Shown piece after piece: positions 27,432 through 35,629 of a stretch of DNA of 64,000 bases (position 1 is the stretch's first letter; each line of letters opens with the position of its first letter). Origin of the DNA: UBA7236 sp964638865. Its GTDB lineage: Bacteria > Bacteroidota > Bacteroidia > Chitinophagales > BACL12. The DNA lies in the NCBI GenBank assembly GCA_964638865.1, contig CAZXBG010000002.1, positions 1 to 64,000 on the forward strand. Reading direction: 5' to 3'. The notes beneath the pieces are model-generated. The model searched no databases and was not told where the DNA came from. It was given only the letters and a program-made list of their open reading frames with translations. A program made the translations under genes and the position numbers.

Positions 27432-28970
27432 TTAACTCAACAATATTTCTCCGCTCATTTCCGGTGGAATATCCAATCCCATTATGGTTAACAGGGTAGG
27501 AGCAATATCTCCCAACTTTCCGTTTTTTATTGCAGTAAATTTATTATCATTGGAAATATAAAATACAGGAACGGGGTTTGTGGAGTGTTGTGTATTTGGT
27601 GTTCCATCTTCATTTATTTCGTTGTCTGAATTTCCATGATCAGCTGTGAGTATCACATCGTAGTTATTTTCTAATGCAGCCTCTACAACTTCACCCACAC
27701 AAGTATCAACCGCTTCGCAGGCCTTTATTGCCGCTGAAAATATTCCGGTATGTCCAACCATATCGGCATTTGCAAAATTCAGGCAAATAAAATCTGTTTC
27801 CTTTTTATTAAGCTCTGCAACAATTGCATCCTTTACTAGGTAAGCACTCATTTCAGGCTGAAGATCATAGGTTGCAACCTTAGGAGAAGAAATCATAATT
27901 CTTTTTTCTCCTTCAAATTCTTTTTCTCTGCCACCACTAAAGAAAAAAGTGACATGCGGATATTTTTCTGTTTCCGCAATTCTGATCTGTTTTAATTTAT
28001 TATTCTCAATAATTTCACCAAGTGTTTTCGAAAGATCATTTTTTTCAAATAACACGCCAATGTTTGTCCAGCTGTGATCGTACATCGACATCGTAATATA
28101 ATGGAGATCGATTTTAAACATTTCAAATTCGGGAAAATTTTGTTGTGTTAATACAGTTGTAATTTGTCTGCATCGATCTGTTCTGAAATTAAAAACGATA
28201 ACTACATCGTTTGATTTAATTGTTGTAATTGGATCATTATTATCATCCACACAAACAATGGGTTTAATAAATTCATCTGTAATATCTTCCTTATAATTAT
28301 TTTCTAAACTTTTAACAGGATCTTTTGTTGGAGTTCCTTTACCATGTACCAATAGATCATACGCAAGTTTTATGCGTTCCCAGCGTTTATCTCTGTCCAT
28401 GGCAAAATATCTTCCACAAACACTTGCAATTTTACCACCCGTAATTTTTAAATGGGTATCCAACTTTTTAATAAATCCACTTCCACTTTTAGGATCACAA
28501 TCTCTTCCATCTGTAAATGCGTGAATAAATACTTTATCCATATTCGCATTTTCATCTTTTAAAATTTCACACAATCCAACCAAATGATTAATATGCGAAT
28601 GCACTCCACCATCACTTACCAAACCCATTAAATGAATATTTTTATTATTTGCGTTTGCATATTCAATTGCATTCAATAAAACTTTATTTTTAGCAAGTTC
28701 TCCGTTTTTAATTGCAAGTGTTATTCTTTGTAGTTCCTGGTAAACAATTCTGCCCGCTCCTAAATTAAGATGTCCAACTTCACTGTTTCCCATTTGTCCT
28801 TCAGGCAATCCTACAAATTCACCATCTGTTCTCAATTCCGCATTTGGATATTTTTTGTAATAATTATTTACATTCGGAGTAAAAGCCTGCGCGATAGCAG
28901 AAGCTGCAGCATTTTTACCATGTCCCCAACCATCCATGATGATCAGCATCGCCCGTTTATTCATATTCAT
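27432..28970 (-). CDS. gpmI: 2,3-bisphosphoglycerate-independent phosphoglycerate mutase
   Basis: 513 aa from the start chosen here. Glycolytic enzyme interconverting 3- and 2-phosphoglycerate with two Mn ions. 'LIIMDGWG' holds the first metal Asp, 'GNSEVGHLNLGAGR' the nucleophile Ser63, and 'VILTADHGNSD' further metal ligands. The open frame continues 44 codons upstream through repeat sequence, but a TATCTTTG box (28976-28983) lies inside that extension and the family begins at 'MNKRAMLIIMDGWG', so I start at 28970 (28964 is the alternative). The message is probably leaderless. Confidence 0.93.
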   Translation of the reverse strand: MNMNKRAMLIIMDGWGHGKNAAASAIAQAFTPNVNNYYKKYPNAELRTDGEFVGLPEGQMGNSEVGHLNLGAGRIVYQELQRITLAIKNGELAKNKVLLNAIEYANANNKNIHLMGLVSDGGVHSHINHLVGLCEILKDENANMDKVFIHAFTDGRDCDPKSGSGFIKKLDTHLKITGGKIASVCGRYFAMDRDKRWERIKLAYDLLVHGKGTPTKDPVKSLENNYKEDITDEFIKPIVCVDDNNDPITTIKSNDVVIVFNFRTDRCRQITTVLTQQNFPEFEMFKIDLHYITMSMYDHSWTNIGVLFEKNDLSKTLGEIIENNKLKQIRIAETEKYPHVTFFFSGGREKEFEGEKRIMISSPKVATYDLQPEMSAYLVKDAIVAELNKKETDFICLNFANADMVGHTGIFSAAIKACEAVDTCVGEVVEAALENNYDVILTADHGNSDNEINEDGTPNTQHSTNPVPVFYISNDNKFTAIKNGKLGDIAPTLLTIMGLDIPPEMSGEILLS

Positions 28971-28975
28971 TACCA

Positions 28976-28983
28976 CAAAGATA
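28976..28983 (-). promoter_or_regulatory. Candidate -7 box of gpmI (leaderless spacing)
   Basis: TATCTTTG on the minus strand, 5 bases upstream of the ATG at 28970. The heptamer repeats begin 5 bases further upstream, where a -33 element would be expected. Confidence 0.5.
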
Positions 28984-28988
28984 GGAAT

Positions 28989-29183
28989 CGTGAGGCGTGA
29001 ATCGTGAGGTGTGAGTCCGAAAAGTTCTAGGTGAAGAAACTCACTTTGTGAATGGTGAGTGGTCAGTGGTGAGTGACATCCTATAAGGATCAAACTCTCC
29101 AACTCACCACTGAAAACTCACTGAGAGTATAAACTTTCGGCCATTGATAGTTAAAACTCATTACTCATTACTCATTACTCATT
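28989..29183. repeat. Three heptamer arrays between divergent gpmI and DUF4783 gene
   Basis: Units cgtgagg/cgtgaat/cgtgagg/tgtgagt at 28989-29016; gtgaatg/gtgagtg/gtcagtg/gtgagtg at 29048-29075; four identical actcatt units at 29156-29183. Within it, tcagtggtgagt (29063-29074) is the exact reverse complement of actcaccactga (29102-29113). Confidence 0.75.
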
Positions 29184-29204
29184 TCGTGATTGTTAAACTT
29201 TTCT

Positions 29205-29212
29205 TAATTTTG
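29205..29212 (+). promoter_or_regulatory. Candidate -7 box of the DUF4783-nadC operon
   Basis: TAATTTTG, 45 bases upstream of the ATG and 21 bases downstream of the last actcatt unit. Confidence 0.4.
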
Positions 29213-29257
29213 GTATGGTTTTAGCAAATTCAGTGCATTGACCAAACAATAACAAAC

Positions 29258-29659
29258 ATGACAAAATTTAAATTTAAAAAGGCATCTCTTCTTCTGTTGG
29301 CATTGCCACTTTTGATATTTGCAACAGCAACAGGTGATTTAGATAATATTTCTGCCGCTATAAAAGCCGGAAATTCAAAAGCCTTAGCTGAATATTTCGA
29401 CAATACTGTTGAAGTAAAGATTGCCAACAAAGAAGGCGCATACAGTAAAAGCCAAGCAGAAGCGATCGTAAAAGATTTTTTTACAAAAAACCCGCCTAAA
29501 ACTTTCAAATTTATTCACGATGGTCCATCTGGCGGAAATAATGCACATTATGCAATAGGTTCGCTTGGCACTGATAAAGGTAAATTCAGAACTTATGTTT
29601 ACCTGAAAAAAGTTGGCGATAAATTCGTGATACAGGAATTAAGTTTCGAAAATGAGTAG
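29258..29659 (+). CDS. DUF4783 family secreted protein
   Basis: 133 aa with an N-terminal hydrophobic segment (residues ~10-25) that could be a signal peptide. The rest fits DUF4783: 'ISAAIKAGNSKALAEYFDNTVEVKI' then 'SKSQAEAIVKDFFTKNPPKTFKFIHDG', a cystatin/NTF2-like alpha+beta fold. The stop overlaps the start of nadC by 8 bp, a pairing often seen in Bacteroidota. Role unknown. Confidence 0.8.
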   Translation: MTKFKFKKASLLLLALPLLIFATATGDLDNISAAIKAGNSKALAEYFDNTVEVKIANKEGAYSKSQAEAIVKDFFTKNPPKTFKFIHDGPSGGNNAHYAIGSLGTDKGKFRTYVYLKKVGDKFVIQELSFENE

Positions 29660-30509
29660 TGTTGAAATATGGGATCTGCTCGATATTATTGACGAGGCCC
29701 TCATAGAAGACATACAGGAAGGTGATCACACAACGCTGGCCACTATTGATCATGAAGCCACCGGAACAGCAAAACTTTTAATCAAACAACCTGGTATAAT
29801 AGCCGGCGTTGAATTAGCTGAACAAATTTTAAAACATGTCAACCCCGAACTCGAGGTTGACATTGTTATTCCCGATGGTGCTAAAGTGGAACCCGGGGAT
29901 ATTGCTTTCACCGTTTTCGGGCGTGTTCAGGCGCTCTTAGTTGCCGAACGAACCATGCTTAATTTTATGCAACGTATGAGTGGTATCGCGACAAAAACTA
30001 ACACTTTTGTGCAAAAAGTAAGGTATACCAATGCCAGGATTCTCGATACCAGAAAAACAACTCCGGGTCTTCGAAATTTTGAGAAATGGGCTGTGAGAAT
30101 AGGCGGGGGACACAATCACCGTATGGGTTTATATGATATGATCATGATCAAAGACAATCATATCGACTTTTGCGGAGGAATCGAAAACGCAATCAATAAG
30201 GTTCGCCAATATCTCGAAGAAAACGAACTGGAACTTAAAATAGAAGTAGAAACACGAAATATTGATGAGGTTTGGCAGGTGCTCAGGACTGGTGGTGTGG
30301 ATCGTATTATGCTTGATAATTTTGCTGTAAATAATATGAAAGAAGCAGTGGATGCCATTGCCGGTCAATTTGAAACCGAGGCTTCCGGTGGTATCAATAT
30401 TGATACCGTGCTCGCTTATGCCGAAACAGGCGTGGATTTTATTTCAATTGGTGCACTTACTCATTCAGTAAATAGTCTAGATCTTAGTTTTAAGGCTGTT
30501 ATGGACTAA
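29652..30509 (+). CDS. nadC: Nicotinate-nucleotide pyrophosphorylase (carboxylating)
   Basis: 285 aa quinolinate phosphoribosyltransferase, making nicotinate mononucleotide from quinolinate and PRPP in NAD synthesis. Family marks: 'EGDHTTLATIDHEATGTAKLL', 'AERTMLNFMQRMSGIATKT' (residues ~97-115), 'ILDTRKTTPGLRNFEKWAV', 'GGGHNHRMGLYDMIMIKDNHI', 'RIMLDNF' and 'EASGGINIDTV'. All basic phosphate-binding residues appear present. Translationally coupled to the DUF4783 gene. Confidence 0.95.
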   Translation: MSSVEIWDLLDIIDEALIEDIQEGDHTTLATIDHEATGTAKLLIKQPGIIAGVELAEQILKHVNPELEVDIVIPDGAKVEPGDIAFTVFGRVQALLVAERTMLNFMQRMSGIATKTNTFVQKVRYTNARILDTRKTTPGLRNFEKWAVRIGGGHNHRMGLYDMIMIKDNHIDFCGGIENAINKVRQYLEENELELKIEVETRNIDEVWQVLRTGGVDRIMLDNFAVNNMKEAVDAIAGQFETEASGGINIDTVLAYAETGVDFISIGALTHSVNSLDLSFKAVMD

Positions 30510-30590
30510 AATGTTAATTTATGCCGTTGTTAATACTTGTTTTCCAGACCTGAATTGCCCTTTTATAGCCCCAGACCCTTAATTATTTAT

Positions 30591-30598
30591 TACCTTTG
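30591..30598 (+). promoter_or_regulatory. Candidate -7 box of the LtaS-like gene
   Basis: TACCTTTG, 17 bases upstream of the TTG start. Confidence 0.4.
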
Positions 30599-30615
30599 TA
30601 TAAATTAATTAAACT

Positions 30616-32544
30616 TTGAGGGAGCAACTTTTTCATATACAGGTTTTGTTAAAGCGGCTTGGCATCCTGTTGATTCTCTATTCGGTTTGCCGTATCCTGT
30701 TTTTTATATTCAACAAAGATCTTTTCCCCCATATTCCTCCCGGCGATTTTCTGCAAATCATGTTTCATGGTTTGCGTTTCGATATTTCCTCCATTATTTA
30801 TGTGAATTTTATTTTTATTCTGATGCATATTTTGCCAAGTCCCTGGTTTGATAAAAACTGGTATCAGCGCATTCTCAGAATATTGTTTTATGTTTTTAAT
30901 GGAGTTGCTCTTATGCTCGAGAGCGGCGATTTTATTTATTACCGTTATGGTTTAAAACGCACCTCAACACATGAACTTGGCCTTACCAGCGATACTAATA
31001 TTTTACCTCAGGTAATTCAAGATTATTGGATCGTGTTTGTAATAGCATTTTTATTAGTTGCTGCAATTGAATATTTATACCGCAAAACAGATCTTCATCG
31101 GGCAAAAAAATTAAAATTTACCTTACCACGGTTGATACATTATCCTTATCAACTTGTATTTATGTTGGTGGTTTTGGTGTTTTCAGTAATTGGTGCACGA
31201 GGTGGTATTCAGGCTAAACCACTTTCACCCAACAGCGCTTCATTATACGTAACAGATAGTCGTTTAACATCACTTATAATTAATACGCCTTTCTCAGTAA
31301 TTTATGCCTTCGGTCACAGGCAATTACAGGAACCAAAATATTTTGAAGAGGCGGAACTTCAACAAAAGTTTTCGCCTGTTCATCAAAATGCAACTTTTTA
31401 CCAGTGGCCCGATTCCATTAAAAAATCAGGACAACCCGATAATATTTGCGTAATTATACTGGAAAGTTTTTCTAAAGAATATATTGGATATTTTAATAAA
31501 GGGACAGGTTATACTCCATTTCTCGATAACCTCTTAACGCAGGGTTTGTGTTTCACTAATGCGTTTTCTAATGGTAAATCTTCCAATCAGGGAATTGTTG
31601 CAATTACAAGTGGAATTCCTGTTTTAATGGAAGAACCCTTTGTTTCCTCTATTTATCAGAACAATCAGATTGAGGGGATTGGGACTTTAATAAAAAAAGT
31701 TGGATATTCCTCAGCATTTTTTCACGGAGCAAATAATGGTTCCATGCAGTTTGACCGTTTAATGGCGCAAGCGGGAATTGAACAATATTTCGGAAGAAAT
31801 GAATATGGAAATGATGCTGATTTTGATGGCAATTGGGGAATATTTGATGAACCTTTTCTTAAATGGACTGCCAGTGAAATGAGCACCTTGAAACCACCTT
31901 TTTATAGTCAGATATTTACCATTTCCTCACATCATCCATTTACTGTACCTCAGCAACATAAAGGAAAATTTAAGAAGGGTGTAATTCCAATGTTGGAAGT
32001 TGTTGGTTATGCAGATTATGCATTGGAGCAATTTTTTATTGAAGCAAAAAAACAGCCTTGGTATAATAATACCCTTTTTATTTTAACCGCCGATCATCCC
32101 GGACCACCTTTGCCGGAACAAGAATTTTATCAGGAACAGGTTGGATCACATGCTACCTGGATGTTGATTTATAAACCGAATGGACAATTTAGTGGAACTA
32201 ATGATATGGTGGTTCAGCAAACGGATATTCCGGCTACAATATTAGATTATGTTGGATATTCCGGCAAATTTATGGCATATGGAAACTCTGTGTTCGACAC
32301 TACTGCTGTTCGTTATGTTTACAATTACCATTCATCAGATTACATGATCATAAATGATGATTTTGCATTACAATTTGACGGCTCCAGATCCATAGGATTA
32401 TATCAATATAAATCGGATAGCTCATTAAATGATAATTTATTGTTCGAATATCCTGATATTACTGCAACTATGGAAGATAAATTAAAGGCAATTATTCAAA
32501 CCCACCACGAAGCGATGGTTAGGAATAAATTGATACCGGAGTGA
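30616..32544 (+). CDS. LtaS-like phosphoglycerol transferase (sulfatase family)
   Basis: 642 aa membrane enzyme. Five N-terminal membrane segments (residues ~10-200) precede an extracytoplasmic alkaline-phosphatase-type domain. 'ICVIILESFSKEYIG' carries the metal-binding Glu, 'SNGKSSNQG' the likely nucleophile Ser322 in place of the LtaS Thr, 'FFHGANNGSMQFDR' and 'LTADHPG' the other metal ligands. LtaS-type proteins move glycerol phosphate from phosphatidylglycerol to an acceptor, releasing diacylglycerol. The start is TTG because an in-frame stop lies just upstream and the first ATG would remove the first membrane segment. The stop overlaps the next start (GTGA). Confidence 0.85.
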   Translation: MREQLFHIQVLLKRLGILLILYSVCRILFFIFNKDLFPHIPPGDFLQIMFHGLRFDISSIIYVNFIFILMHILPSPWFDKNWYQRILRILFYVFNGVALMLESGDFIYYRYGLKRTSTHELGLTSDTNILPQVIQDYWIVFVIAFLLVAAIEYLYRKTDLHRAKKLKFTLPRLIHYPYQLVFMLVVLVFSVIGARGGIQAKPLSPNSASLYVTDSRLTSLIINTPFSVIYAFGHRQLQEPKYFEEAELQQKFSPVHQNATFYQWPDSIKKSGQPDNICVIILESFSKEYIGYFNKGTGYTPFLDNLLTQGLCFTNAFSNGKSSNQGIVAITSGIPVLMEEPFVSSIYQNNQIEGIGTLIKKVGYSSAFFHGANNGSMQFDRLMAQAGIEQYFGRNEYGNDADFDGNWGIFDEPFLKWTASEMSTLKPPFYSQIFTISSHHPFTVPQQHKGKFKKGVIPMLEVVGYADYALEQFFIEAKKQPWYNNTLFILTADHPGPPLPEQEFYQEQVGSHATWMLIYKPNGQFSGTNDMVVQQTDIPATILDYVGYSGKFMAYGNSVFDTTAVRYVYNYHSSDYMIINDDFALQFDGSRSIGLYQYKSDSSLNDNLLFEYPDITATMEDKLKAIIQTHHEAMVRNKLIPE

Positions 32545-33425
32545 AAAAAAATATTTTGTTTATTGTTAATCCTGTAGCAGGAGTTAAACGAAAGGATAAA
32601 ATTCCGCCACTTATTAATAAATTTCTCAACCACGATAAATTTAATTACGAAGTTGTATATACCGAAAGTCGGGGACATGCAACAGAAATTGCACGTCAGG
32701 CGGTGGTCGATAAATTTGATGTAGTTGCAGTTGCAGGAGGTGATGGAAGTGTAAATGAGGTTGCAACCGGTTTATTGGGGAGTGAAACTGCTCTTGCAAT
32801 TATACCAAGTGGATCAGGTAACGGACTTGCGAGGCATCTCGGATATTCTATTAATATCAGATCAACTTTGGAAATTATTAACGATTACCAATTAAAAAAA
32901 ATTGATGTTTGTAAAGTAAACGATTTTTATTTTTTTAGTTTGATTGGAATTGGATTTGATGCCTTTGTTGCAAAGGTTTTTAGCAAGGAGGAAACGAGAG
33001 GGTTTTTAACCTATTTTTGGAGTGCCATTAAAAGTATTTCTTCATTTGAACCATTCGAATATTCTTTTAATTCTGTAGAAAAAACTTTTAAAGGCAAGGC
33101 GTTTATGATTAATTTGTGCAATTCAAATCAATATGGATACAATGTTAAAGTTGCTCCATTTGCGAGTTTGAACGACGGTTTAATGGATATAGTTCTAGTG
33201 GATAATATTCCAAAATGGAAAGTACCTTTTGCAGTGATCCGGGTTTTTACAGGAACACATTTGCGCAGTAAACATTTTACTACTTTTAAGACTAAGGAAG
33301 TATTGATAGAATCGCCGAATTATACCTATTTACAAATTGATGGTGAAACAGTCCCTAAAGATAAATCGTTTAAGGTGAGTATTATTCCCGGCGGATTAAA
33401 TGTATTGGTTAATTCAAAAAAATAA
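32541..33425 (+). CDS. Diacylglycerol kinase family lipid kinase
   Basis: 294 aa DagK/YegS-type soluble lipid kinase. 'ILFIVNPVAG' opens the catalytic domain, 'VAGGDGSVNEVATGLLG' (residues ~68-84) is the nucleotide site, and 'IIPSGSGNGLARHLG' the second signature; 'LQIDGETVP' closes the C-terminal domain. It would phosphorylate diacylglycerol (or sphingoid base or ceramide in sphingolipid-making Bacteroidota). The GTG start overlaps the stop of the LtaS-like gene by 4 bp, strongly suggesting a shared pathway in which it recycles the diacylglycerol product. The gene for the SUI1 protein follows after 8 bp. Confidence 0.88.
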   Translation: MKKNILFIVNPVAGVKRKDKIPPLINKFLNHDKFNYEVVYTESRGHATEIARQAVVDKFDVVAVAGGDGSVNEVATGLLGSETALAIIPSGSGNGLARHLGYSINIRSTLEIINDYQLKKIDVCKVNDFYFFSLIGIGFDAFVAKVFSKEETRGFLTYFWSAIKSISSFEPFEYSFNSVEKTFKGKAFMINLCNSNQYGYNVKVAPFASLNDGLMDIVLVDNIPKWKVPFAVIRVFTGTHLRSKHFTTFKTKEVLIESPNYTYLQIDGETVPKDKSFKVSIIPGGLNVLVNSKK

Positions 33426-33433
33426 TTATTCGA

Positions 33434-33775
33434 ATGGCAAAAAAGAACAAGGATAAGTTCGGATTTGTTTTTTCTACTGATCCGGATTTTAAATTTGAAA
33501 AAGATTCAATATCGCAAAATACGCTTCCTCCTCAACAACAAGACCTTAGAATATGGTTGGAAAAAAATCACCGGGGAGGTAAGACGGCATGTGTAATTAA
33601 AAATTTTGTGGGAAGTGAGGAAGACCTTGAAAAGTTGGGAAAAGAACTAAAAACAAAGTGTGGTACGGGTGGTTCTGTTAAAGATGGTGAAATAATTATT
33701 CAGGGTGATCAACGTAAAAAATTAGGGGAGATATTGGCTAAGCTTGGTTATAAATATAAATTAGCCGGTGGGTAG
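33434..33775 (+). CDS. SUI1/eIF1-like (YciH) translation factor
   Basis: 113 aa. The C-terminal ~70 residues contain 'LEKNHRGGKTACVIKNFVG' and 'LKTKCGTGGSVKDGEIIIQGDQ', the SUI1 fold signature of YciH-type bacterial eIF1 homologues, which bind the ribosomal P-site region and affect start selection. The N-terminal ~40 residues are polar. Third gene in the run with the LtaS-like and lipid kinase genes; no obvious functional link to them. A terminator follows. Confidence 0.88.
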   Translation: MAKKNKDKFGFVFSTDPDFKFEKDSISQNTLPPQQQDLRIWLEKNHRGGKTACVIKNFVGSEEDLEKLGKELKTKCGTGGSVKDGEIIIQGDQRKKLGEILAKLGYKYKLAGG

Positions 33776-33800
33776 AAGGCAATGAAGGAATGAAATAAAG

Positions 33801-33838
33801 AAGGTGGAAGGATATTTAATCGCTTCCACCTTATTAAT
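33801..33838. terminator. Terminator-like hairpin between convergent genes
   Basis: Perfect 10 bp stem aaggtggaag (33801-33810) / cttccacctt (33823-33832) with a 12-base loop. It lies between the stop of the SUI1 gene and that of the convergent T9SS gene, so it can serve both. T runs are short. Confidence 0.65.
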
Positions 33839-33854
33839 TTAATTTGATCAGTAT

Positions 33855-35612
33855 TTATTTTTGAATGACTAGCTGATCGGTATACCGGATTTGATCGTTT
33901 TGTACTGTAATAATATAGATACCGGAAGGCAAATTTTTAAGATCTATACTTATAGATTCTCCTTTGAGACCAATATTAAATTCTTCATTAAATACTGTAG
34001 TGCCAGTAACACTTAATATATTGCAATTAAATTTACCTGAAGCAGGCAAAATAATTGTTGTTGTATTTTTTGCAGGATTTGGATAAAGTAACATTTCTTC
34101 ATTTGTAGTCTCGGAAAGTTCCTCTCTACAAACGGCTGTTGTGAAATTCTGCACAGCCGAAAATGCGGAAACCAAATCAACTCCAACGGTATCACAAATT
34201 GTTCTGATTTGCCACATATAATTTTTATTACATTGCAGATTTTTAAGATTTAATATGTTGTTAATTCCAGGTACAAATTTTTTCTTCCAGGTTGCTGCTG
34301 TAGATTTTTTATACCAAACCTCATATTGAAAAGCACCTGGAACAAGGGTCCAGTTTAATCGGGCTTTAGTTGTTGTGATATTATTTGTGAATAATCCTGA
34401 TGGCACATCGCAAGTAATTATTGTTTCCTGTGTAAAATGTGCTGTAGCTCCTCCAACAACATAGATACTGTAGTCATTGCCAAAAACAAATCCATTGGCA
34501 TAACTGCCGGAGCAATGTGCAACCCATCCGCTGCTTCCATCGGCATTTACTTTGCAAACAGCCATTTCAAATAGGGTTCCTGCAGCAAAATAAGCATTAT
34601 TTGCTGCATCTAATTTCATTATTGCATGCAGTAGTAAATTAAATCCTGCACCATCTGCATCAAGATTTTCCCAAATAACATTTCCGAGTTGATCATATTT
34701 TATAAATGCAATTCCCGGAGTACCTCCATTTGGAAATCCTGCAACAATTGGTTCATTGTCGTTTCCAACTTCAACTTTTGAAGCAGCAATTCCATTTATT
34801 TCATCCCAAATTATGGTACCTGTTGGGGATAATTTTGTAATTATACTACCGGCATCTATCACAACATATTCACCGTTAATTATATAAGTATTTCCGAAAG
34901 CATCACCCGCCGCATCTCCTCCGGTTAAACTTAATATTCCTGCATAACTCCATATTTCATTTCCATCAAGATCTATTTTTGCATAGCCGTTCACACTTCC
35001 TACAATTCCTCTTCCGGAAATTATTATTTTATTATCAGGAGTAAATTTAAAATTCTGCGCAGCACCTATCCCGGCAGCATTAAAATAATTCCAGAGGGCC
35101 GTTCCGTCAGGTGCAAATTTTTTAACTTTTGTAACAAATCCCGGAACTCCGCTTCCCATTCCAAGTACATAAATATTATTATCGGCATCAATTAAACATT
35201 TTTTTGTATAAGAACCATCAAAACTGGTCTCATATACAACGCGCCAAATCAGAGCACCCGATGGATTAAATTTCATGATAACACTTGCTGCATTTACAGG
35301 CGATGCATATCCTGACCGAATTGTTCCTGTTACAATAATATTGTTATCGTTGTCAGTTTCAACCCAGGTTGCAACTTCATGTCTTGTATTGTCTGTATTA
35401 TCAAAAGAGGTTACCCAAAGAAAATTGCCGGCAGCATCTCTTTTGGTTAGTGATATATCACCCGCCGGATTATAATCCCAATTAACAGTATAAACATTGT
35501 CGCTGGCGTCAGTTGCAATTGCAACACCACCGGTAAATTGAAGCCAATCAAGAGTTACTTGTGCCGTACCAATTATTGGTATTAATAATAAACATAAAAT
35601 AAAGTTTTTCAT
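33855..35612 (-). CDS. T9SS type A cargo with beta-propeller and fibronectin type III domain (paralogue 1)
   Basis: 585 aa, signal peptide to 'IIGTAQ'. Residues ~20-390 carry repeats such as 'TKRDAAGNFLWVTSFDNTD', 'MKFNPSGALIWRVVYETS' and 'TKLSPTGTIIWDEIN', which form a PQQ/SBBP-like beta-propeller. Residues ~400-495 are an FN3 domain ('TTTKARLNWTLVPGAFQYEVWYKKS ... CNKNYMWQIRTICDT'). The last ~80 residues ('LLYPNPAKNTTTIILP ... QLVIQK') are a type A sorting domain. Directly downstream of a close paralogue (17 bp gap). Confidence 0.85.
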   Translation of the reverse strand: MKNFILCLLLIPIIGTAQVTLDWLQFTGGVAIATDASDNVYTVNWDYNPAGDISLTKRDAAGNFLWVTSFDNTDNTRHEVATWVETDNDNNIIVTGTIRSGYASPVNAASVIMKFNPSGALIWRVVYETSFDGSYTKKCLIDADNNIYVLGMGSGVPGFVTKVKKFAPDGTALWNYFNAAGIGAAQNFKFTPDNKIIISGRGIVGSVNGYAKIDLDGNEIWSYAGILSLTGGDAAGDAFGNTYIINGEYVVIDAGSIITKLSPTGTIIWDEINGIAASKVEVGNDNEPIVAGFPNGGTPGIAFIKYDQLGNVIWENLDADGAGFNLLLHAIMKLDAANNAYFAAGTLFEMAVCKVNADGSSGWVAHCSGSYANGFVFGNDYSIYVVGGATAHFTQETIITCDVPSGLFTNNITTTKARLNWTLVPGAFQYEVWYKKSTAATWKKKFVPGINNILNLKNLQCNKNYMWQIRTICDTVGVDLVSAFSAVQNFTTAVCREELSETTNEEMLLYPNPAKNTTTIILPASGKFNCNILSVTGTTVFNEEFNIGLKGESISIDLKNLPSGIYIITVQNDQIRYTDQLVIQK

Positions 35613-35629
35613 AATTTTAATTTAAATTT

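Noticed and set aside
28971..29102. 44-codon N-terminal extension of gpmI
   Set aside because: It translates repeat sequence, has no family similarity and contains the promoter box; the standard start at 28970 is preferred.
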